From Ceratodon purpureus (taxonomy: Eukaryota > Streptophyta > Bryopsida > Pseudoditrichales > Ditrichaceae): a DNA stretch of 64,000 bases. This document shows positions 55,027 through 64,000 of this stretch, in pieces. The position numbers and the translations under genes were made by a program. Each line of letters starts with the position of its first letter. Position 1 is the first letter of the stretch. The stretch covers positions 3,174,474 to 3,238,473 of the forward strand of contig CM026433.1 in assembly GCA_014871385.1 (NCBI GenBank), in the 5' to 3' direction. The notes under the pieces were generated by a model. It was not told where the DNA came from. It saw nothing but the letters and a program-made list of their open reading frames with translations, and searched no databases.

Positions 55027-56960
55027 ATGGATGTCTACTTTGAGCTCGCTCAGGGGTCATCTATGAGGTTGTGTCTCAATCTGGAGGAACAATTTCCTGA
55101 TCTTCGCGGATGGCAACTGGAGCTTATGAACTATCTTTGCCTCGTTGCTTATGAGTCAGAGATTTACGATGGAGTTTGTGAGGATGCGTGGCTTCGAACA
55201 ACCATCGTCGTGGAGGGAGACTCAAACCCTGTTTTCTCTGAGGAAAGCCCTGAACACAGTCTGTTGGCTGAAATGGCTGGAATCACAACGTCGAAGCATA
55301 CCGGATTATCAGAGTGGGCGCGAGTGGCGTATTGGAGAAGGCTGCAAGAGCGACAGTCTGACTTAACTGCGAGGATCAAAATCCACAGCAACATACTGCC
55401 TCGTGAAGCATATCGCCAGAAGCTGTTCCAGGAGCAAGTACATCAGTCGTTCTGGACAAAGCTACAATCTCTTATCAGAGACTCCTCCTGTTTCGTAAAC
55501 AAAAGATGGTTTTACCCTAGCCGAGTCCTTGCCGAAGCAGTTGAGGAAGATAGATCACTGAAGGAGAAGATGCAGGAATGGAGCAAGACAGGAGGAACAT
55601 GTGTGCTTGCAATGCATTTGCGAAGGAGCAATGTTCCACATGCGAAACCAAGGAATAGGCTCCGGGATGTGGAGCTGGCGGATGTGAAGTTGACAACGGA
55701 GAAACTCGGCGAAGGTGGCGAAGGGAGCGTGTACAAGGTCTCATGGCGCAATGGGACCTATGCGTGGAAATCGTTTGATCATGGAACCTTCGAGAGAGAA
55801 TGCGAGATCGCTCTGAGGATTCTGCACCCACATGTGATTCACCCTTTTGGACGCACTTCCGATGTGGACGGTAACCAGAAATGTTTGCTCATGGAAGTGC
55901 TGAGTGAAGATCTTTCCAGGTTCGCTGTGGAGAAGAAACGATGTGATACGTTCGATAGATGTCCACTCTTTTCACGCGTGGATACACTCGATGTGTTGCG
56001 GCAGATAGCAAGCGCCATACAATTCTTGCATTCCAGGAATGTGGTTCATGGAGATCTCAAACCATCCAACATTCTTATCAGCCACTTTGAGATATCAGAC
56101 AATTCACGGCACTTCCTTGCAAAGATTACTGATTTCGGTAATGCTCAATTCATCGTCTCAGGAGAGAGCTTCAAACCGGGTGGACCTGGAACCACTAGAT
56201 ATGCAGCACCTGAAGTTCTGCAATGGCGGAGGAATGCGGGTGTGCCATTTCTTTACCCTAAGAAATCAGATGTGTATAGTTTCGGTGTTGTGGCTTTCGA
56301 GGTATTGACAGGGCATGCGGTCTACAACGGGCACCTGAGTGTACTTGACATAACGAGAATCATAAAAGGCGAGCTGAAACCAAGTGATTGCATAGAATGG
56401 CTCAGCATGAGAAGAAGATATCCTGCTGAGATGATCCGCTGTTTGGAAAGGTGCTGGGAATTAGATCCTTCGAAGAGACCATCGTTCTTGGAACTTTGTG
56501 AAGTGCTCCAGAGATCAAAGTCTAAAATGCAACTTCTGGTAATCACATATTATTTCCTTGTCATGCTCCTTGACTTGGTTCCTTACTTGATGTTCAACAA
56601 TTTTGTAACACTTTGGCATTCACCCAACTGGGAGTCTGTGTTAGCTCTGAGAGCTGTATTTGTGTTCAATTAAGAATGTATTTCAAAGAGTCTGAAGGTT
56701 TGAAATCATTGGATCATCACTTCAGTTTCAAATAGCCTTTCGGTTCTTACATTAGGGATCGTCACAATTATTTCATAAGATGGCACCAGTACTTCAGTGA
56801 TGCCTGCTCTAACACCGGCAGTGATGTCTGTCCTTTAATTTGACAGGAAAGAAGAGCTGTCGACCTGTGGAACTTCCTTGCTGTGTGCTTCTCCGCATTC
56901 GTCATTGTTTTCATTGCCTTATGGTTGCAGAGATCTGCAAGCGGGCTCTGGTTTTCTTGA
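55027..56960 (+). CDS. Family-2 kinase with hydrophobic tail-anchor exon
   Basis: Exon 1, 55027-56538 (504 codons), starts MDVYFELAQGSSMRLCLN, aligned with the ELAQGSRGSLP motif of the longer paralogues. The shared domain follows (FPDLRGWQLELMNYLCL, AWLRTTI, KIHSNILP, LAMHLRRS), then the kinase: LGEGGEGSVYKVSW, Lys in YAWKSF, HGDLKPSNIL, DFGNA, YAAPEVL, DVYSFGVVAFEVLTG, RPSF. The glycine loop is more canonical than in other family-2 copies. The donor after QLL is phase 0. Exon 2, 56847-56960, begins ERRAVDLW and has a transmembrane-length hydrophobic run (FLAVCFSAFVIVFIALWL), then the stop, giving a 541-residue protein with a C-terminal membrane anchor. Read-through of the donor gives another hydrophobic tail (to 56673). 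The pseudogene at 42.5 kb retains traces of the same tail exon. Confidence 0.82.
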
Positions 56961-57299
56961 TAGCAGCTGATGGTTTCGATTCATTTTTAATACAGCCGTG
57001 ATCTTCAGATCTAGGCATTAAGTAGTTCGACAGGTGGCGTTGAGGTCTAGAATGCAAGCTCCATCCTAGAGTTATTCTGTAATTCCTTATATAGCAATGT
57101 AGAATTACACCACAAGATCTAAGAAATACTTGATAACACTGGTAGCAAACCCGTCGCTTTTGATTCTGTAGTTGTTGCTTTTGACGCACTGAAAATGTGG
57201 AAAGGACCACTTTATTGTGTCACGTGACTCCTCAGTTTATGGAGTGGCTCAAAATAAGAATAAAAAACGTCGAGGTTGCTACCAGTGTAATGATGTTAA

Positions 57300-57707
57300 G
57301 GGCATCCTCAGTCAGAGCCCGTCATTTGCTCCCTCCAGCAGGGCTTGACGGGCTCTCGGAGGGTAGCCGGAGGAGCATATCGGGACATGGAGCCAATGGA
57401 TTCCCATTAAGTGGTCCCGGGATTGAATCCTCGCACACACGTGGTAGGTACATACTGGCTACGAGTCTCCACAAGGAGACAGTAGGTGTTGAGGCTTTGG
57501 GCTGGGTTGCATTTATGATGTGTCAGGCCTAGAAGCGGGAGCTCCTTTGCTCACGGCAACGAGGAAAAATTTGACGAGAGCGGGAGCTCTTTTAGCGTGA
57601 CCCGGGCTGTAACGGAAGACTTAGAGTGGCCACTGGCCCGCTCCAGAAGCTCCTGCTCCCGCTTTTTGGTGATAGCGGGAGCAAATCCCTCATGACTAAG
57701 GATGCTC
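57300..57707. mobile_element. PIF/Harbinger-like MITE, 408 bp, TAA duplication
   Basis: The ends read GGGCATCCTCAGTCAGAGCC and, inverted, GAGCATCCTTAGTCATGAGG. The imperfect TIR runs about 33 bp to ATTTGCTCCC. TAA flanks both sides (57297-57299, 57708-57710), the 3-bp target duplication of Tourist-like MITEs. The GC-rich interior includes a B-box-like GGGATTGAATCCTCG near 57420 and repeated GCGGGAGCTC words. No coding capacity. Confidence 0.78.
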
Positions 57708-57710
57708 TAA

Positions 57711-59792
57711 GGAACCTCATAATAAGGCTCTCACCTTGCTTGAGCATTTCCTCTTCAAATGTCCTACAATCGTCTTTAATGCTCTTTGTGGCTCACAAAC
57801 TTGTCATTTTTTCACTAATCCATGTACCACCACTAAATGGAAATCCTCTACTTTCTCATCTTTATGTCAGCCCCTACAAGTTGTTGAGCAGACGAAGATC
57901 CGTTGCATTCTGGGTGGATCATAGTTGTCCATCGAGTCCATGTTGTCTACAATACAAACTTTAACCACTCGTTCCAACATACGGTTCCTCAAATTATAAG
58001 CCAAGAAACTTTTGTATAGGCAAATAGTAATACTAGTACCTAGATATGGATGAGTTATACATGAAGCGGCTTATATAATTTACATGTGTTTACATCGTTG
58101 AGTCTTCAACCGACTCTCCACTATATATATATTCTCTATTTCATATTTATGTTCTTCAATGGCGTTGCTTGGAGGACGCTTTCTTTCTCTTTGCGGGATT
58201 TTTTCACCGATAATAGTATTGAAAGTGGAATTTGTTGCAAAGTTGGAGGATTACCCTGATTTACGTCGAGGCAAAAAATAAATTAAATTATATGTGATTG
58301 AATGAAACCACTACAAAAGATCATTTATGTTTGATTGAGTGAATTCTCCACAATAAAGAAACAAATGTTCTATGAATCTTACTACTTGTAACAATTGCAA
58401 TATTTCATAGCATCACTTTGTATTCTGTCTGCTTCCATATTTGTTTGTTAAAGCGCCTTTTGACCTTATAGACTTATACAAAAGAGCCAATATATAAAAG
58501 AATTAATAGGGTTAGGAGCAAGAAACATGTACATCTATAAAAAGCAATTAATTTCCATCATTACCTAGATACATCCCGCCATATGTGATAAGTGTTATAG
58601 TTGTAGTTGATTTAGTAGCAAGTTGGCCCATAGGTTGTAGCTTAGAGCCCTAGCACTTGTGCAAATGGAAACTTGGTACATTCAACTCCCAATTTTCCTC
58701 CGCTCCATTAAGATATTTGCCACCTATAAATGGAACTTTGTTAGAAGGCATTTTTATCATCACCAACATTGCACCTTCTTTTAAAGGCAATAAAGAATTC
58801 ATAATGCTTTTTTCCTTGGCTATGGTGTTTCTTTCCAAAAGCACTTAAGTTTACATCAAATCTCATCTTATCTTTAAGCAACCCCATCTAAATGACAAGC
58901 ATAATAGACCCGTAATCCTCTATCTTCAAGAAATATTTTGCTTGCAACTATGTTAAGAAACTTAAGAAACTTAAAAGATACTAAGCATGAAGCAACCTAA
59001 AAATACACAAATAAATGTTACATACATACATACATACATGTACATATGTACGTATGTACGTTTATTTAAACATAGAAAGTAAAAGATATCCCTTTATGTG
59101 CTCTTAATTAGATCAAATGTTACTTTTCTATTCTCTTTTGTTCTTACTTTAAAGGGTTTAAAAATATAAATAATTTATTTTTTCCAGACTTCACCAACCT
59201 CGACTATTTGCTTTTCCATTTCAAACAAACCCAGATTCTTCCTCCCTTTCTTTCCTTTTCCTCAAGCTCTTTTCCTTCTTTCCCTTTTTCTTTTTCCTTC
59301 TTTTTCCTTTGTCCTTTTCCTTCTTTTCTTCTTCTTTTTCTTTCCATTCTTTTTCTTTTTCTTTCCATTCGTTTCTTTTTCCTTTTTTTTTCCTTTTCCT
59401 TTTCCTTTTTTTTTCCTTTTCCTTTTCCTTTTTTTTTTCCTTTTCCTTTTCCTTTTTTTCCTACTCTCGTATGTTGATAAAGTAAAATGTTTCTCTTTTC
59501 TTGGTTCTAAAATGAGAATTCATTGCACTGAAGAAGTGGAAACCCAGCTTCCAGCAGAAGCCACAGAGTAAGACACCACAATCTGCATGCCCCTCAAAGC
59601 CCACAAACTCCATCACCATCTGCTCTGGAGTCTGGACCAAGGTGATGGAATTCACAGCTTGTTACTGAGGTGATGCAGCTCACAATTGTGCTCTCAACTT
59701 CTCTTCACTCACATGTTACACCATCACAGCTGATTCAAGCTCATGTCGTCTAGCAGCTGCAAAGTTCTTCCTTTTTTATGAGTTTGCATGTG
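57711..59792. other. Intergenic, low-complexity and AT-rich
   Basis: No supported gene. It contains an ACAT/GTAC microsatellite near 59020-59065 and a long pyrimidine-rich tract (59213-59463) ahead of the L7Ae-like gene. A short frame at 58650-58844 has no recognisable motif. Confidence 0.5.
59213..59463 (+). repeat. Polypyrimidine tract (CTTTTC-rich)
   Basis: About 250 bp almost entirely C and T, with TTTTCC and TTTCTTTT repeats. It lies 330 bp upstream of the start codon at 59793 and could act in the promoter or form triplex DNA. The 89-codon frame across it is an artefact of composition. Confidence 0.85.
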
Positions 59793-61156
59793 ATGGAGCA
59801 TCCCGGAGGAGGAGTGAAGCGGCCATGGTCAGGGAAGCAGCTGGAGTCGCTGCTTCAGGCGCTCTCCAGGTAATGTCCACCACTTTTTTTTACCTGTTTG
59901 CATTGTGGGTATGGTTTAGAATCACAGTTTTATGTGCTGTGATGTGAAGAGTTGATGATGTTGTGGTGAGGAGTTTTTGGGTGTTAGGGTTTAGGGGTGG
60001 AGTGGTCTCTTCTAACGTTCGGTTTTGGTGGCGTACCAGGGCTATTGAGATTGTCCTGGAGAAGCGAGCGGAAGAGTTGGATCTGGAGAAGGGGAAAGAA
60101 GGAAGTAAGAAATGTCTTGCGAAGGAGCTGAAGGTGGTTGTTTTGTTGGTCACTTGCTGATGGATTCGAGAAAGTGGTGTGTTGTGGTGAAGAAGTGTGT
60201 AGTCTTTAGCTGAAATCGAGGATTGCTAGGTGGTTCTACGTGTTTGGTTATGAGTATGTGTGAGCGGTGGTTTCGAGTTTAGGGTTGAGGGTCTTAGTTT
60301 TATTTATGTCGGAAGTTAAGATTGATCTCCTTCATCAGGATCTGCCGGATTAGTTCTTCGAGGATGTAATCGGTTCATTGGTATCTCGGTTAGGGTATTC
60401 CTTTCCTGGTTCTTAACCTTCATTGAATTTGAGTATACTTGTACATGAGAATCTAAATCATGGAAGCATTGCAGGCTAATCTTTGCGTCGGGATCAACAA
60501 TGTGTCTCGTGCATTGGAGAGGATGCCTGCCAAGTCTGCGATTACTTCACTAGGAGAACCGCAGTCAAAACGCTCAAAGACTGTCGACAACATTGTAACA
60601 GAACTAGAGGCTTTGGGCCAGCAGATTCAACCTAAAAGAGCGAAGGCTACACCATTGCAGGTCTTGTCAATGAGTTTTCTGTTTACAGTGGGCATTGTTT
60701 TGATACTTTTTTCTATCTCACGTTGTTGTGTAGCATTGATGTGAAGTTCGCTATGCTTATGTTTACTTTTGCATATTCATTGACGAGAAGTTTGCCATGT
60801 GCAGGCAGTAATTGTCGCAATTGATGTGCAGCCCAAAGCGCTCGTTGCCCATCTCGGTGTCTTATGTGCTAGTCGAGGGGTGCTAATGCTCCCCATCCGT
60901 GGTGGTGATGGGAGCGGCTCATTGAAGCTAGGAGAAGTTCTTGGCACTCGGACGGCTATTGCAGTAGGAATTAAGGTCAGGAGGAGTCTTGCTTTCCCAT
61001 AGAAGCCGAATGCACGAAACTGGTGGTCTTCTTGTTGCAACACAGAGTTATGATCATCTTGATATGTTGCTAACTTTAATAGTGGTATCTGTTCAGGAAG
61101 GAGACACCCCGATCAATTGGGCTGTGGAATCAATTATGGAAGAAGGAGCTAAGTGA
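59793..61156 (+). CDS. L7Ae-fold protein, RNase P/MRP (POP3/Rpp38)-like
   Basis: Five exons: 59793-59869, 60040-60133, 60475-60660, 60805-60975 and 61097-61156, 195 residues, frame kept at every junction. The start is MEHPGGGVKRPWSGKQLE. The core has LCVGINNVSRALERM, then, after a basic Lys/Arg-Ser insert (PQSKRSKTVDN), AVIVAIDVQPKALVAHLGVL and the C-terminal GTRTAIAVGIKEGDTPINWA. The order G-x-N-x-V-x-x-A-L-E, V-I-V-A-x-D-x-x-P and A-x-x-V-G-I is that of L7Ae/L30e RNA-binding proteins. The single long insert and position of motifs fit Rpp38/POP3, a protein subunit of RNase P/MRP that binds kink-turn RNA, rather than ribosomal L7Ae. It is an ordinary single-copy-looking gene outside the kinase cluster. 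Confidence 0.8.
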
Positions 61157-61745
61157 ACACCACATGCTTAACCTTTCCGGACCTGAACATCACCCTCCTA
61201 CGTCAGAGGAGCCGTCTTCAGGTGATCAGCTGGACCAACATAGTCAGCATTCCTAGAAAATTTGCAGCCTTACGGAAGTTTGAGTAAGGTAGTAAGAATT
61301 AACCAAACATTCAAAAGACAGCCTCACCAAATGCAGTTCATTGCAAGTGAGGTCTTTCAAGGGAATGCCAACTATGTAAAGACATGGAGAAACAGTAGAA
61401 ATTACACCATGTTTACGGAGACGGCCAGACATAAGACTAGTGAAGAACAGTAGATAACATAACCATCAAGCCTAAGAGTTACAATGAGGCTCACTAGTAG
61501 AGCTCGAGTATTACGTCCAACACGTTCAGGTCGCTACAGACACACTGCTGGTCTGTGTGATGGTCTCACCATATAATGGTCGAAAACTTGGATATAAAAA
61601 AATCAGATTTTTTTTTTTTCCATAACTTCATCGCCTTCTGGGGTTGTTATCGTGTTGTGAGACAATTCTCAGCGCGCTTAGATTTAATCTCGGTCGACCA
61701 ATTCTCTGATTGTCAGGAGATAGAGACCTCGTAGGAATTTCGAGG

Positions 61746-61751
61746 AAAAAA
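61746..61751 (-). terminator. Pol III T-run terminator of tRNA-Asn
   Basis: Six T on the minus strand, about ten bases after the 3' end of the tRNA, the usual RNA polymerase III stop. Confidence 0.7.
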
Positions 61752-61760
61752 GAAAGAAAT

Positions 61761-61784
61761 CGCTAGAAGGAGGGGTCGAACCTC

Positions 61785-61817
<33 letters not shown>

Positions 61818-61834
61818 AACTGAGCTATTCCAGC
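61761..61834 (-). tRNA. tRNA-Asn (anticodon GTT)
   Basis: The 74-nt minus-strand sequence folds as a complete cloverleaf. Acceptor GCTGGAA pairs with TTCTAGC (one G-T), followed by discriminator G and no encoded CCA. The A box is TAGCTCAGTTGGTTA, the anticodon loop CTGTTAA carries GTT, and the B box is GGTTCGACCCC. No intron. It is of nuclear type and likely functional. Confidence 0.95.
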
Positions 61835-63411
61835 AGTGCGTGATTCCCGGAGGCACTCGAAGAGGCCCAACTGAACTTGCTGATGGAATGGTCTTCTTTT
61901 TCAGCTTTATACTTTGCACTGCTGATGTATTTGTGCTTATTCGGATTGTTGTACTCACATCTGAAGATTTTAGTCCTCACAGTTCACTTTTTATTACCGA
62001 GTAAGCTCATACCCTTTTTTTCCTATTCAAAGTTAGCCACCAAATCTTATCATTCAACATCGTAAACATCTTTAGTTCTGAAGAATTGAGTATTGTCCAA
62101 ATTTTTTTATTTCCGTAACGGATTGTCTTAAGGATTTTTCCATTGACACAATAAACTGAAATGAATCTATGATTTCAGTCCAAAGACAATATTAGTCCAA
62201 GTTCGAGGGGGCGGTTGCGAGCTATGTCAATCCAGAACACCAATTCCTGGACGTGTACCACTACTTACCCTGAGCCTTCTCTTTTCCATATTGTTCTGTA
62301 CTGATTGAACTTCTTTCTTAGCTCATGTTCACAGAAATGACAGAACTTCCCTCCGGAGCTCTTGTGAGTCGGTCGGAGTTCGTTGTGTTCCACCACGAGG
62401 GCTGTTCCAGACGGAACTGGTCGTCCTCATGCCCATGCAGGTTCGTCTTTCAAGTGCATGCACTGGAGCAGCGATGCGTCCGGAGTGCACTGCAGTTGTA
62501 TCGATCAGGTGAGTCCTATTACGTTGTTGTTCTCGTTGCGTCTGAATTCATGACTTAACCTGCCTTTCTGGGACGTAGTAGTGTTAATTTCTCATGCCAG
62601 TGGAAGGTGATCATCCATGATCAACGGTGATTTTTTACCATTGTCATGTTGAGGTCCTGACTTTGATCAATTAAGTGGTTTCTGGAATTTCTGTTGATTT
62701 TATCCTGCTGTTTAGCACTGTATCACTGTTATTGTAACATGTCTTGGAGAGTTTGGGTACCTTGGTTCGAATTTGAGGAGTCGCGAGATTTAAAGTTGAG
62801 TTTTTTGCATGAGCATGAGTGATAAGGATTGAATTGTTACTGTAAATTCTGTGAACCAGTGGGTTTCTGTTTTTGTAATTTTATGGAGTATATATTGTTA
62901 TGCTCAGGAGAATGTTTTTAGGGTTACGAGTGGGCGGTGTTGCTGTGCTGTGTATTCAGATTGGCGCTGTGTCAGCGGGTATTGCAGACGAAGAATATTA
63001 TGTGGCAGCGGTGTTGTGATGCATTTACGAGGTGACCCTCTCTCGACCTCGTTCGTTGTGTTGTGCAGCTGAAATGGTATGGACAATGTGACGTTATTTC
63101 TTGTCGGTTATGATTCGTGTTTCAGGAATTCTTGAACTTCCGCACTTGAACGTGTTTCATGAAGAATATTTCTGTACTTTTCGTTTGAATACCATTCTAA
63201 GGCTTCTAATCGGGAATTTGATGGTCTTGGATATAATTTTGAGGAAAGCTGCAATTTTGCAATCTTCATGAAATTATGTCAACCTCTCTCTGTGGCAGTG
63301 TTTCTTACGTATGTACAACACGAGAGGAATTTTCTGCTTCCGAAAGTGATTGAGGGTGTAGCTGGGGCTGAAAAAAGTTAGTGAATGCTGGGGACAGCTG
63401 GAGACAAGACA
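61835..63411. other. Intergenic region before the PI synthase gene
   Basis: I see no supported gene. It should hold the promoter and 5' UTR of the gene starting at 63412. Short frames near 62325 and 62851 lack motifs. Confidence 0.45.
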
Positions 63412-64000
63412 TGGCAGATCTTCCGACTGACTGGCCTATCTACTTATACATCCCTAACCTCATTGGTAAACCCTAAACACATGCAAACCAAGTAAGAGCA
63501 CTAATGTACTCGACAGTTTTGTTTCATCATCATGCTTCAACCATATTGTGTAGCCCCTGGGCTTTGGATGATTAATATTTCTTGCTTCACCTTCTCACTC
63601 TTGGATTTGGTCTACCTTGTATCTAAGTGAGGCTTGCTCTGGATTTGTCAACAGGGTATGCAAGAGTTATTGCAAATAGTGTAGCTGTGTCAGTGGCCTT
63701 TACAAATAAAACTGTGTTTGCTACGTTGTACTTGATAAGGTATATATTTCGTAGCCATAATTTTTTTTCTTTGCTGGTATTTTTGAAGTGAGGGGCATGC
63801 CACTTCTACTACAGATAATTGGATTAATTGGATAACTGAAAGTCTGTTGCGAGATCTAGATGGACTTGCTGTTGTAAAAGTATCTATCTATCCTGCTATG
63901 AGGTTTGTTATTTTCTTGCTTTTGTGCAATTTAGGTTCATTTCTCATTTGTGGCTCTTACTGCAGCTTCATATGTGATGAACTAGATGGTCGATTTGCTC
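63412..64000 (+). CDS. PIS: Phosphatidylinositol synthase, 5' part (runs off window)
   Basis: Exons: 63412-63466 (MADLPTDWPIYLYIPNLI, phase 1), 63655-63739 (GYARVIANSVAVSVAFTN, phase 2), and 63966 to beyond the window end (FICDELDGRFA). The N-terminus VYLYIPNIIGY...R and the F-x-C-D-x-L-D-G-x-x-A sequence are those of eukaryotic PI synthase, with DELDGRFA opening the CDP-alcohol phosphotransferase motif (D-G-x2-A-R-x8-G-x3-D-x3-D). The enzyme joins CDP-diacylglycerol and myo-inositol in the ER membrane. Phases match at both junctions. The remaining exons lie outside the window. Confidence 0.85.

Noticed and set aside
59208..59477. 89-codon frame rich in Phe, Pro and Ser
   Set aside because: It is the translation of a polypyrimidine tract; the composition explains the open frame.

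Overview
This window looks like nuclear DNA of a land plant, most likely a bryophyte and probably a moss. The evidence is split genes with GT-AG introns, plant families (AP2/ERF, CAMTA IQ region, VPS62/DUF946, YAK1, phosphatidylinositol synthase), an intronless tRNA-Asn without encoded CCA, and plant-type MITEs, a probable solo LTR and a SINE. The species call is an inference from family content, not a database match. Splice sites were read by eye using GT-AG ends and phase consistency.

From about 3.8 to 57 kb the window is a cluster of protein kinase genes of two paralogous families on both strands. All eight copies carry HGD instead of HRD in the catalytic loop (non-RD). Family 1 (kinase exons at 8.7-9.8, 22.7-24.1, 39.3-40.4 and 45.2-46.3 kb) begins near a motif like [12 protein letters not shown] and has an acidic Ser/Asp/Glu insert after the APE motif. 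Family 2 (11.7-13.5, 18.2-20.0, 34.9-36.4 and 55.0-56.5 kb) has a long shared N-terminal domain before the kinase. A decayed family-2 copy lies at 42.5-43.1 kb.

The striking feature is what family-1 kinases are spliced to. By phase-matched exons: (i) 9.8 to 3.8 kb encodes kinase + short linker exons + a VPS62 domain into which a complete RAP2.4-like AP2/ERF domain is inserted; (ii) 22.7 to 26.7 kb encodes C2H2 zinc finger + kinase + CAMTA-type IQ motifs + a duplicated DUF7950-like module; (iii) 53.7 to 43.9 kb encodes a YAK1/DYRK kinase, an array of duplicated YAK1 tail exons, then a family-1 kinase; (iv) 39.3 to 42.3 kb encodes kinase + four linker/tail exons with an internal 231-bp tandem repeat. 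Family 2 members share small 3' exons and one has a hydrophobic tail-anchor exon. This resembles integrated-domain or tandem kinase immune receptors, with regulators of stress and defence attached to non-RD kinases; that function is a hypothesis.

Outside the cluster: 0-3.8 kb and 26.7-33.7 kb are transposon-rich and AT-rich (MITEs with TA or TACA duplications, a SINE, a Ulp1-protease transposon relic, microsatellites). At the right end are three ordinary housekeeping features: an L7Ae-fold RNase P/MRP-like protein gene (59.8-61.2 kb), tRNA-Asn(GTT) at 61.8 kb, and the 5' part of a phosphatidylinositol synthase gene running off the window at 64 kb.
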